Assembly (NCBI RefSeq): GCF_014201355.1 | Contig: NZ_JACHEG010000002.1 | Span: forward strand, 1,116,001-1,180,000 | Length of the DNA stretch: 64,000 bases | Direction of reading: 5' to 3' | Origin: Aliirhizobium wenxiniae | GTDB lineage: Bacteria; Pseudomonadota; Alphaproteobacteria; Rhizobiales; Rhizobiaceae | Shown: piece by piece, positions 56,723 through 64,000 of the stretch | Layout of the letters: each line of letters starts with the position of its first letter | How positions within the stretch are numbered: position 1 is the stretch's first letter | Program-made: the position numbers and the translations under genes | Notes under the pieces: model-generated | Seen by the model: only the letters and a program-made list of their open reading frames with translations | Databases searched by the model: none | Told to the model about the DNA's origin: nothing

Positions 56723-58324
56723 TCAATTCTCGCGGGAATTAAAACTTAGACGCGAGGACACTGCAATCACAGACATAAATCCCACAACCAACCAGAAGTA
56801 CCACTGTCGGCTTCTATTACTCCAATATAGAATATATTTACCACCTATAGATGCGTCAATCACACCCTTTTGATTGTATCCGAGACCCTGCACTACACGG
56901 CCAAATGGGTCCACGACCGCCGAAATGCCGGTATTTGCCCCGCGAATCAGGAACATTCCGTTCTCGACGGCCCTCAGACGGGCTTGCTGGAAATGCTGAT
57001 AAGGACCGGGCGTTGCACCAAACCAGCCGTCATTCGTCACGTTCAGGATAGCGGATGTCCGCTCAACATCGGCGCCGATCTCATTCGGGAAGATCGCCTC
57101 ATAGCAGATGAGCGGATAAAGAAGTGCACCACCCGGGAGAGTGAGAAGGCTGCGCGAAGAGGCGGCCGTAAACCCGCCCGGCATGGCGATCGCCTCGGTA
57201 ATCCCAAGCGACGCGAGGATGCTTTCATAGGGTACATATTCGCCATACGGAACAAGATGCACCTTGTCCGCCGCCGATATGATTTGCCCATCACTATCAA
57301 TAACATAGATGGAATTATAATATCGCGGCGCGACGCCGGCGCCGGCGTTTTCGGAACGCACGGCGCCGGTGACGAGCACCTGGCCATCTTCAAGAACCTC
57401 GGCAATCCGAGCCAGCGCGTCCGGATTTTCCGTCAGGATGAAAGGCACCGAAGTCTCCGGCCAGACCACGATATCCGGGCGGGTCTCACCGTCTTTAAGC
57501 GGCGCTGCCGTGAGGCGCAGATGTTCGTCGAAGATCTCCGCGCGGTTCGTATCGTCCAGTTTCTGGGCCTGATCGATCATCGGCTGAACAATACGTATGG
57601 TTGTTTTTTTGCCGTCTCCGGCAGCGAGTTTTTCGTCTGCGACATTTAGTCGCCATGCGCCAAAGCCGACATGCGCCACCGCCAGAAGCACGGCAGCGGC
57701 AAGGCCAAGGACCTTGCCCTTCCCCGTGCCGAGCAGCGCGGGAGCCGCAAAAACGAAGACTGCGAGCACCGTCACGCCGAAAATCCCAAGAACCACATCC
57801 GATTGCATCATCAGCGGAACCGGCATTGCCCCGTAACCGATGGCATTCCACGGGAAGCCGGTCAGGACAAAGCTGCGCAGCCATTCCGCCACCCCGAAGG
57901 CAGCGGCGAGTGCGGCTAGGCGACCGATGCCGTCAGACCAGAACGCGCGAGCGAGCGCCGTCGCCAGACCGTAGAAGATTGCCAGATAGGCGGGCAGGCC
58001 GAAGACGGCGAGAGGCAGCGCCCAGGCGAACTCCTCGGCATCGACCAGCAGAGCGTTGCCGAGCCACCAGAGGTTGGCGACGAAATAGCCGAATCCAAAC
58101 AGCCAGCCGATCACGAAAGCCGCGCGCAAGCGGCTGATTGCCCCGCCGCCGGGATTGCCCGTCGATCCGTCGATGAGCCAGACGAGAAGCGTGAACGATA
58201 TGAAAAGCGTGGCGAAAATGCCGAAGGGAGGAAGTGCCAGCGCACCAATGGCACCCGCAAATATTGCGAGTGCAATCCGGGACCACCCCGAAAGAAGCAT
58301 GACCTTGCCCGCCAGCCGCTCCAT
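56723..58324 (-). CDS. lnt: Apolipoprotein N-acyltransferase
   Basis: Last step of lipoprotein maturation at the inner membrane. 533 residues. Six to seven N-terminal helices (to about 215), then a nitrilase-like periplasmic domain with the catalytic triad: Glu in VVWPETSVPF, Lys in ADKVHLVPYGEYVPYE, Cys in PLICYEAIFP. A final helix precedes the C-terminus. Called ActA in Sinorhizobium meliloti, where it is needed for acid tolerance; this fits the neighbouring phrR. 75 bases separate it from corC. Confidence 0.96.
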   Translation of the reverse strand: MERLAGKVMLLSGWSRIALAIFAGAIGALALPPFGIFATLFISFTLLVWLIDGSTGNPGGGAISRLRAAFVIGWLFGFGYFVANLWWLGNALLVDAEEFAWALPLAVFGLPAYLAIFYGLATALARAFWSDGIGRLAALAAAFGVAEWLRSFVLTGFPWNAIGYGAMPVPLMMQSDVVLGIFGVTVLAVFVFAAPALLGTGKGKVLGLAAAVLLAVAHVGFGAWRLNVADEKLAAGDGKKTTIRIVQPMIDQAQKLDDTNRAEIFDEHLRLTAAPLKDGETRPDIVVWPETSVPFILTENPDALARIAEVLEDGQVLVTGAVRSENAGAGVAPRYYNSIYVIDSDGQIISAADKVHLVPYGEYVPYESILASLGITEAIAMPGGFTAASSRSLLTLPGGALLYPLICYEAIFPNEIGADVERTSAILNVTNDGWFGATPGPYQHFQQARLRAVENGMFLIRGANTGISAVVDPFGRVVQGLGYNQKGVIDASIGGKYILYWSNRSRQWYFWLVVGFMSVIAVSSRLSFNSREN

Positions 58325-58349
58325 GACAGTCCCCTTTTTCGCGAATCAG

Positions 58350-58378
58350 GGGCGCAGTGTTTCAAAAAAACTGCGCCC
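58350..58378 (-). other. Hairpin with U-rich loop between corC and lnt
   Basis: On the minus strand GGGCGCAG / CTGCGCCC (8 bp) closes a 13-base loop that contains seven T. A further 5-base complement lies outside the stem. It sits 22 bases after the corC stop and 25 before lnt, so it may stabilise or attenuate the transcript. A classic terminator is not formed because the U-run is in the loop. Confidence 0.4.
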
Positions 58379-58399
58379 TGTCGCGGGTCGGGCGGTGGA

Positions 58400-59575
58400 T
58401 CAGGCTTCGGGACGCGCGGCGCCGTTTTCGGCCGGAGCCGGCAGCAGTGCTGCCGGTTGCGGCGGCGCGGTAATCAGCGCTTCGCTCTCGCCCTTCACTT
58501 GCCGGCGGCGGGCAAGAGCGCGCTTGCGCAGGATCTTGACGCGCTTGATGCGACGCGGATCGGCATCGAGGATCTGGAATTCGAAGCCGGGGACAGCCTG
58601 GACGACCTCGCCACGGACCGGAATACGGCCAAGTGCCGAGAAGATCAGGCCGCCGAGCGTATCGACATCCTCGATGCGGTCGCGGACATCGAAATCGGGA
58701 CCGATGGCTTCGGAAATCTCTTCAAGCTCGATACGGGCATCAGCGATGAAGACATCATCACCGGCCTTGGACAGCATGACTTCCTGATCGTCATGTTCGT
58801 CCTCGACATCACCGATGACCATTTCGACGATATCCTCGTGTGATACGAGACCGTCCGTGCCGCCATATTCGTCGATGACCAGAGCCATCTGCGTGCGGGC
58901 AGCCTGCATGGAACGCAACAGATCCGAGGCCAGCATCGAAGGCGGCACGAAGAGAAGCTTGCGAACAAGCCCCGCTTCCGCAACCGTCTGGTCGAGGTTT
59001 ACCCGGCCGAGATCGAAGGCGGCCTTCGGCGTGCGAACCGGCTTTTCGGTACCGTTGACGGCAGCAGAGATCTGCACCGTGGAGGCCTTGGAGCTGACGC
59101 GGCGCTTGTTGCGCGCCTGCTTGGCCAAGTAGGAGAGGAGGTCGCGAATGTGGACGAAGCCGCGGGCATCATCGAGATTGTCGCTATAGACCGGCATGCG
59201 CGAACGCCCGGTCTCCTCGAAATGGATCATCAGCTCGCCGATGGTCATGTTCATGTCCACCGCCTCGATATCGGCACGCGGCACCATGATGTCCTCGACA
59301 CGAACTTCGCGGAAGCGGAGAATGTTGTGCAGCATCGCCCGCTCGTCGGGCGAAAAGGCGTTGCTGACATTGGTATCCGTCATCAACGCGTCGGCGAGAT
59401 CCTCACGGAGCTGTTCGCCTTGCGACGGCCGAAGCAGGCGCACGGCCCTCGACCAAAAGGAGTTGTGGGATTTTGGGTGATGTTCGGACCTTGCCGAACT
59501 ACTGCCCTCGTCCGACGAGGGTGAGTCCGAACTGTCCTTGCCCTCTCGGGCGACATTGCTCGAATAATCGTTCAT
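58400..59575 (-). CDS. corC: CorC/HlyC-type CBS-pair protein
   Basis: 391 residues without clear membrane helices. Two CBS domains (about 85-150 and 205-265; VEDIMVPRADIEAVDM starts the first, DEYGGTDGLVSHEDIVE lies in the second) and a C-terminal transporter-associated domain ending FEILDADPRRIKRVKIL. The insert RNKRRVSSKASTVQISAAVNG between CBS domains is longer than in E. coli CorC. The family is linked to magnesium/cobalt efflux and often called hemolysin; the soluble form follows ybeY in many proteobacteria, as here. Confidence 0.9.
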   Translation of the reverse strand: MNDYSSNVAREGKDSSDSPSSDEGSSSARSEHHPKSHNSFWSRAVRLLRPSQGEQLREDLADALMTDTNVSNAFSPDERAMLHNILRFREVRVEDIMVPRADIEAVDMNMTIGELMIHFEETGRSRMPVYSDNLDDARGFVHIRDLLSYLAKQARNKRRVSSKASTVQISAAVNGTEKPVRTPKAAFDLGRVNLDQTVAEAGLVRKLLFVPPSMLASDLLRSMQAARTQMALVIDEYGGTDGLVSHEDIVEMVIGDVEDEHDDQEVMLSKAGDDVFIADARIELEEISEAIGPDFDVRDRIEDVDTLGGLIFSALGRIPVRGEVVQAVPGFEFQILDADPRRIKRVKILRKRALARRRQVKGESEALITAPPQPAALLPAPAENGAARPEA

Positions 59576-59585
59576 TGTTCCAAAC

Positions 59586-60095
59586 TTATATCAACGGGTC
59601 CTGCCCCGCATAGGGGTCAGATAGGCCGAGACCGGCCAAAATGCGAGTCTCAAGTGCTTCCATCTCTTCCGCCTCGTCCTTTTCCATATGGTCGTAACCG
59701 AACAAATGGAGGAAACCATGGACGAGCAGATGGGTCAGATGATCGTCGAAAGTCTTGTCGAGATCAACTGCCTCGCGCTCAACAGTTTCTCTGGCAATGA
59801 CGATATCGCCCAGCATGGGGCCGGGCATGCCGCCGGGTTCGAGCGGAAAAGCAGGGAAAGACAAGACGTTGGTCGGCTTGTCCTTGCCGCGCCACTCGGC
59901 GTTAATTTCCTGGATGGAATCGTCATTGGTGAAGACCAGAGACAGTTCCGGCGCCATTTGCGGGAAGGGTTGTTCCTCTTCGCGGGCCAGAAAGTCTGCG
60001 GCAGCACCAAGCACACGCTCGCTCAAAGCGGCAAGCACGGCCTCTTCCGGCCAGCCGCCATCTTCCACACTGATCTGTATGTCTAGTTCGGGCAT
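59586..60095 (-). CDS. ybeY: Endoribonuclease YbeY
   Basis: Metal-dependent RNase for 16S rRNA 3'-end maturation and ribosome quality control. 169 residues. Zinc motif HLLVHGFLHLFGYDH (the H-G-x-L-H-L-x-G-Y-D-H signature) near residues 128-142; NVLSFPAFP and DIVIA are conserved. Between phoH and corC with gaps of 21 and 10 bases, so clearly in one operon. Confidence 0.96.
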   Translation of the reverse strand: MPELDIQISVEDGGWPEEAVLAALSERVLGAAADFLAREEEQPFPQMAPELSLVFTNDDSIQEINAEWRGKDKPTNVLSFPAFPLEPGGMPGPMLGDIVIARETVEREAVDLDKTFDDHLTHLLVHGFLHLFGYDHMEKDEAEEMEALETRILAGLGLSDPYAGQDPLI

Positions 60096-60116
60096 GAATG
60101 GTGAGCCCGACCGGTA

Positions 60117-61175
60117 TTACCGGTCGAGAGCTTCCTCGCTTTCCTCGTGGACTGCGTATTGCGCGTCATAGGCCCTGACGATGCGACCGACCAGCGGATG
60201 GCGGACGACATCAGTATCCTTGAAGCGGACGACCGAGATGCCCTCGACCCCCTTGAGGATCTGCAGTGCCTCGACCAGACCCGACTTCACGCCGCGCGGC
60301 AAGTCGACCTGGCTCGGGTCGCCGGTGATGATCATGCGGCCGTTTTCACCGAGACGGGTCAGGAACATCTTCATCTGCATCGATGTCGTGTTCTGCGCCT
60401 CGTCGAGAATGATCGCGGCATTTTGCAGCGTGCGGCCGCGCATGAAGGCAAGCGGCGCGATTTCGATGACGCCGGCGGTGATCGCACGATCGACCTTGTC
60501 GGCCGGGATCATGTCATAGAGCGCGTCGTAAAGCGGCCGCAGATAGGGATCGACCTTTTCCTTCATGTCGCCGGGAAGGAAGCCCAAACGCTCGCCAGCT
60601 TCAACGGCCGGTCGTGTCAGGATGATCTTATCGACGGCACCGCGTTCCAGAAGCTGGGCTGCGTGGGCGCAGGCGAGATAAGTCTTGCCGGTACCGGCAG
60701 GCCCGACGCCGAAGACGAGCTCGGCGCGTTCCAGCGCCCGCATATAGGCGTCCTGGGTGGGCGTGCGGGCCTGAATGGTCTTCTTGCGGGTGGAAATCTG
60801 CGCCATGGAGAGCTTTGCCTTGCGTTCCAGCGTCGGTAGCGACAACTGGTCGTCAGCGGCCTGCGCCATGCGGATCGCACCTTCGACGTCGGAAGCTTCC
60901 ACGGAACCGCCTTTCTGCAGACGTTCATAGAGGAAATCGAGGGCGCGGCGCGCCTGATTTGTCGCGATCACATCGCCTGAAATGGAAACCGAATTGCCGC
61001 GCGGACGGGCATCGATGTTGAGGCGCTGTTCGAGAAGCTTGAGGTTCTGGTCGAACTGACCGAAAAGTTCGCTTGCTAATCGGTTATTCTCGAACGTCAG
61101 AACAAAGTGGTTGGCGTCGGTCGCTGCGGATCGGGGTTGGCGCGCTGTCGAAGAAACCAATTCTGATGCGTTCAA
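60117..61175 (-). CDS. phoH: PhoH-like ATPase (YbeZ)
   Basis: 352 residues. N-terminal KH-like region, then a P-loop domain: Walker A GVGPAGTGKTYLACAHA (about 156-172), DEAQNTTSMQMKMFLTR (Walker B area) and ITGDPSQVDLP. TTG start preceded by GAGGAG 9 bases upstream. YbeZ works with YbeY in rRNA processing, which fits the operon order miaB-phoH-ybeY. The name PhoH is historical; no Pho box is seen. Confidence 0.94.
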   Translation of the reverse strand: MNASELVSSTARQPRSAATDANHFVLTFENNRLASELFGQFDQNLKLLEQRLNIDARPRGNSVSISGDVIATNQARRALDFLYERLQKGGSVEASDVEGAIRMAQAADDQLSLPTLERKAKLSMAQISTRKKTIQARTPTQDAYMRALERAELVFGVGPAGTGKTYLACAHAAQLLERGAVDKIILTRPAVEAGERLGFLPGDMKEKVDPYLRPLYDALYDMIPADKVDRAITAGVIEIAPLAFMRGRTLQNAAIILDEAQNTTSMQMKMFLTRLGENGRMIITGDPSQVDLPRGVKSGLVEALQILKGVEGISVVRFKDTDVVRHPLVGRIVRAYDAQYAVHEESEEALDR

Positions 61176-61198
61176 GTAAGCAAGCTCCTCAACTTGAA

Positions 61199-62623
61199 TT
61201 AGACCTCGATTAAACTCTCAACCGGCTCGGCAAACAAGCTGTTCGGACCGGTGCCGATGATTCGTACACTGATAATCTCACCGATTTGCGATGTTTTTGC
61301 ATCAACATTCACAGACTGCAGCCAGGGCGAGCGTCCGATCACCTGACCGGGCATGCGGCCGGGCTTTTCCAGCAGCAGATCGATGGTCTTTCCGACACAG
61401 GATGTGGCGAAGTCGGCCTGCTGTTTCAAGAGCAGGGCCTGAAGCCGCTCCAGCCGCTCGGTCTTCACATCCTCGGCCACATGGTCGGGCAGATCCGCGC
61501 CCGGCGTGCCGGGACGGCTCGAATATTTGAACGAGAAGGCCGAGGCGTAATTGACCTCTTCCACGATCTTAAGCGTGTCTTCAAAATCCTGATTCGTTTC
61601 GCCAGGGAAACCGACGATGAAATCGCCCGACATGGCGATATCGGGACGGGCGGCGCGGATACGCTCGATCAGCCGAAGGTATTCGGCGCCGGTGTGGCGG
61701 CGGTTCATCGCCTTCAGGATACGGTCGGAACCTGCCTGAACCGGAAGATGCAGATAGGGCATGAGGATGCGCAGGTCGCGATGCGCCTCGATCAGCCGGT
61801 CGTCCATGTCGCGCGGATGGCTGGTCGTATAACGCAGGCGGGCGAGGCCCGGAACGTCGGCGAGCCGATAGAGAAGATCGGCAAGACCGAGTGCCTTGCC
61901 TTTTTCATCCTGCGACTGCCAGGCATTGACGTTCTGGCCGAGCAGCGTGATCTCGCGCACGCCGGCATCCACCAAGCGCTTTGCCTCGTCGATGATCTGG
62001 CCGACCGGACGGGAGACTTCCGAACCGCGGGTATAGGGCACGACGCAGAAGGTGCAGAACTTGTCGCAACCTTCCTGCACTGTGAGGAAGGAGGTAACAC
62101 CGCGCGAGCGGATAACCTTCTTTTCCGTTGCCGGCAGGTGCGCGAACTTGTCCTCGACCGCATATTCCGTATCGACGACGCGCTCACCGCCGCGCGCCTT
62201 TTTCAAGGCATCGGGAAGCCGGTGATAGGTCTGCGGGCCGATGACCACGTCGACGGCCGGTGCGCGACGGATGATCTCCTCGCCTTCAGCCTGGGCGACG
62301 CAGCCGGCAACGCCGATCATGAATTCGCGGCCTTCGGCGGCACGCTCCTTTTTCATGTCACGCAGGCGGCCGAGCGCGGAATAAACCTTTTCCGCCGCCT
62401 TCTCGCGAATATGACAGGTGTTGAGGAGAACGAGATCCGCCTCTCCCATGTCTTCCGTCGTCACATATCCCTCGCCCGCGAGCGCATCGCCCATGCGGGT
62501 AGAATCATAGACATTCATCTGACAGCCGTAGGTCTTGATGAAGACCTTGCGGGTGTTGGGACGGCTGTCCGGACAGTGGGCGGCCTCATCGGCCGGCGCG
62601 GGAATGGAGACATGTTCGTTCAT
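61199..62623 (-). CDS. miaB: tRNA-2-methylthio-N6-dimethylallyladenosine synthase
   Basis: Radical SAM methylthiotransferase acting on A37 of tRNAs. 474 residues from [10 protein letters not shown]; the frame is open 23 codons further. N-terminal iron-sulfur domain [12 protein letters not shown] with Cys in NTCHIREKA and GCVAQAEGE, radical SAM cluster [16 protein letters not shown] (CxxxCxxC), and a C-terminal TRAM domain. Followed 23 bases later by phoH. Confidence 0.96.
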   Translation of the reverse strand: MNEHVSIPAPADEAAHCPDSRPNTRKVFIKTYGCQMNVYDSTRMGDALAGEGYVTTEDMGEADLVLLNTCHIREKAAEKVYSALGRLRDMKKERAAEGREFMIGVAGCVAQAEGEEIIRRAPAVDVVIGPQTYHRLPDALKKARGGERVVDTEYAVEDKFAHLPATEKKVIRSRGVTSFLTVQEGCDKFCTFCVVPYTRGSEVSRPVGQIIDEAKRLVDAGVREITLLGQNVNAWQSQDEKGKALGLADLLYRLADVPGLARLRYTTSHPRDMDDRLIEAHRDLRILMPYLHLPVQAGSDRILKAMNRRHTGAEYLRLIERIRAARPDIAMSGDFIVGFPGETNQDFEDTLKIVEEVNYASAFSFKYSSRPGTPGADLPDHVAEDVKTERLERLQALLLKQQADFATSCVGKTIDLLLEKPGRMPGQVIGRSPWLQSVNVDAKTSQIGEIISVRIIGTGPNSLFAEPVESLIEV

Positions 62624-62678
62624 GCCGCTTCCATACCGCAAGAAAGGACGGAATTGAAGCGGCACATAAACCGTACGC

Positions 62679-63482
62679 TCAATCCGCATCATACTCCCGC
62701 TGCCGCAGATGCCTTATCAGCATGCGGCGGAGCTGGGCGGTGATGTTCTGGCTCAGATGTTTGCGGTTGTCGCCGGTGCGGAAATCGACCGTATCGCCGA
62801 AAGCGACCTCCACATCGAGCGCGCCTTCCTTCAGCACGCCAATCAGGTGCGGCATCAGCTCGATATCGCCCGGCCAGGCGGCAAGCGGGCGATGAAACCG
62901 CCCCATCGCCATGCCATGGACACGGGTATAGGCGATCGCGACCGGCTGGACGTGTACGACACCATCGGGCGTGTGAGGCACCGCTGCTGCAGCAGCTCCG
63001 AAAAGCGAGGATTTCACCTCCAGCAGACGGTTGCCGTCCGACGTCGTGCCTTCGGGAAAAAGCACGACGATCTCGCCGGCATTCATGCGTGCGGCAATCT
63101 CGTTGACCTGATCGCCGGTGCGGCGCTTTTCCTCGCGCACGACGAAGATCGTCTTCTGCAGCTTGGCGAGAATGCCGAAGACCGGCCAGTTGGCCACTTC
63201 CGACTTGGCAATGTAGACGACATCGGCAACCGCGCCGAGAACGAGGATATCTTTCCACGAGGCATGATTTGCCGCGAGCATCAGCGGCCGGCGGCGCTCG
63301 ATATGACCATGGACCCGGATACGGATGCCCAGCAGCCAACAGGCGGAACGATGCCAGAGACGCGGAACGTAACGGCGGATCTTCCAGTCAAAGGCGAGGC
63401 CGAGAAGCTGAAACGGCAGAAGCGCCAGTGTCACGATCACGAGACAGGCGACAACAAGGCCGATCCGGATGGAGGTGATCAC
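62679..63482 (-). CDS. plsC: 1-acyl-sn-glycerol-3-phosphate acyltransferase
   Basis: Makes phosphatidic acid at the inner membrane. 267 residues with GTG start. One or two N-terminal helices ([20 protein letters not shown]), then the acyltransferase motifs: NHASWKDIL (HxxxxD, about 73-81), [12 protein letters not shown], and [13 protein letters not shown]. Between fur and miaB with gaps of 24 and 55 bases. Confidence 0.93.
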   Translation of the reverse strand: MITSIRIGLVVACLVIVTLALLPFQLLGLAFDWKIRRYVPRLWHRSACWLLGIRIRVHGHIERRRPLMLAANHASWKDILVLGAVADVVYIAKSEVANWPVFGILAKLQKTIFVVREEKRRTGDQVNEIAARMNAGEIVVLFPEGTTSDGNRLLEVKSSLFGAAAAAVPHTPDGVVHVQPVAIAYTRVHGMAMGRFHRPLAAWPGDIELMPHLIGVLKEGALDVEVAFGDTVDFRTGDNRKHLSQNITAQLRRMLIRHLRQREYDAD

Positions 63483-63506
63483 TTATCTTGTCCCTACCGG
63501 TTCCGC

Positions 63507-63935
63507 TCAATCATCGTTCTTGTCGAGGGGAATGCCGTAAAGCTCGAGCCGGTGGCCGACCAGCCGGAAGCCGAGCTCACGGGCGATGCGCTCCTGCAGC
63601 GCCTCGATCTCGGCGGACTGAAACTCGATGACATTGCCGGTATTCAGGTCGATCATGTGATCGTGATGTTCTTCCGGCACGGTCTCATAGCGGGAGCGGC
63701 CATCGAGAAAGTCATGCTTCTCGATGATGCCCTCGTCCTCGAACAGTTTCACCGTCCGATAGACCGTCGAAATCGAGATGCGCGGATCGACCTTGGACGA
63801 GCGGCGATAAAGCTCCTCGACGTCCGGATGATCGTCTGAATCCTGCAATATGCGGGCAATGACCCGGCGCTGGTCGGTCATGCGCATGCCCTTTTCGGCA
63901 CACAACTCTTCCAGGGTCTTGGAAAGGTCTCTCAT
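63507..63935 (-). CDS. fur: Fur-family metal regulator (Fur/Mur)
   Basis: Metal-responsive repressor of 142 residues. Winged helix to about residue 85 (RMTDQRRVIARIL, then ISISTVYRTVKLFEDEGII); the metal/dimer part has HDFLDGRSRYE and PEEHHDHMIDLNTGNVIEF. It lacks the CxxC pair of many Fur proteins. In rhizobia the Fur-like protein at this locus is the manganese regulator Mur, while iron control is by RirA and Irr, so manganese sensing is the likeliest role. Heads plsC-miaB-phoH. Confidence 0.92.
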   Translation of the reverse strand: MRDLSKTLEELCAEKGMRMTDQRRVIARILQDSDDHPDVEELYRRSSKVDPRISISTVYRTVKLFEDEGIIEKHDFLDGRSRYETVPEEHHDHMIDLNTGNVIEFQSAEIEALQERIARELGFRLVGHRLELYGIPLDKNDD

Positions 63936-63974
63936 GACGTTCTGGCCTTCGAAATATTCACGTATGCTGAGGGA

Positions 63975-64000
63975 CTAGCGAAGATCACGGCTCATGACAA
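63975..64000 (-). CDS. Possible 3' end of an upstream gene (rimI?)
   Basis: The last bases read VMSRDLR and a TAG stop on the minus strand, 40 bases before fur. In related rhizobia the acetyltransferase gene rimI precedes fur, and this could be its tail, but eight codons are too few to identify it. Confidence 0.3.

Noticed and set aside
61286..62743. 485-codon plus-strand frame over miaB
   Set aside because: Antisense shadow of miaB.

Overview
The window looks like chromosomal backbone from an alphaproteobacterium of the family Rhizobiaceae (Agrobacterium/Rhizobium/Neorhizobium type). The grounds are gene content and order known from that family (phoR-pstSCAB with ppk2, rpmH-rnpA-yidC-engB-argB, dapD-dapE against truA-fmt-def, and fur/mur-plsC-miaB-phoH-ybeY-corC-lnt-phrR-metK-trmB), the long PstA/PstC forms, DUF1150 beside Hsp20, high GC, and ROSE- and EcfG-type control signals. 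No insertion sequence, prophage or CRISPR array is visible. The only trace of a mobile element is an integrase relic next to a tRNA-Thr gene.

Layout. 1-6.9 kb: high-affinity phosphate uptake (pstB partial, pstA, pstC, pstS, phoR, all minus) with a triple Pho box before pstS, and a divergent polyphosphate kinase 2. 6.9-9.3 kb: an unknown membrane protein and a nitronate monooxygenase. 9.4-11 kb: tRNA-Thr(CGT), the integrase relic and a GT21-like lipid glycosyltransferase. 11-13.3 kb: a divergent pair of 2-hydroxyacid oxidoreductases. 13.4-17.4 kb: a small carrier-protein cluster (ACP, adenylate-forming ligase, stand-alone NAD-synthase-like enzyme) meeting an acetyltransferase-like gene head-on; this is the least explained unit in the window. 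17.5-24.7 kb: a stress PRC-barrel protein, fadD, a lipoprotein hydrolase, pgi, a fructokinase-like kinase and pyrE. 24.8-29.7 kb: a membrane diguanylate cyclase, pyrC, a Sel1-repeat protein, a hydroxyproline epimerase-type enzyme and tRNA-Arg(ACG). 29.8-33.5 kb: an orphan sensor kinase and a chemoreceptor.

34-38.7 kb: rpmH-rnpA-yidC-engB, a shortened anti-sigma-like gene, and argB. 38.7-42.1 kb: a DMT exporter, a HAD nucleotidase-like protein, an EF-hand protein and a LOG protein. 42.3-47.2 kb: lysine/diaminopimelate genes dapD-dapE plus a membrane protein, convergent with def-fmt-truA. 47.3-53 kb: rmuC, a ribokinase-like kinase, a second chemoreceptor and a nucleoside hydrolase. 53-54 kb: Hsp20 with a sigma-32-like promoter and a ROSE-type RNA thermometer, then DUF1150. 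53.9-64 kb: a long minus-strand run from fur/mur to trmB covering metal regulation, phospholipid synthesis, tRNA modification, ribosome maturation, lipoprotein acylation, acid response and S-adenosylmethionine synthesis.

Most of the window is housekeeping. The points that merit a second look are the ACP/ligase/NadE-like cluster, the ROSE element under a heat-shock promoter, the folded rpmH leader, the integrase relic and the shortened anti-sigma gene. Start codons were chosen from Shine-Dalgarno placement and family lengths, so several differ from the longest open frame. No database search was run; family names come from motifs read by eye.
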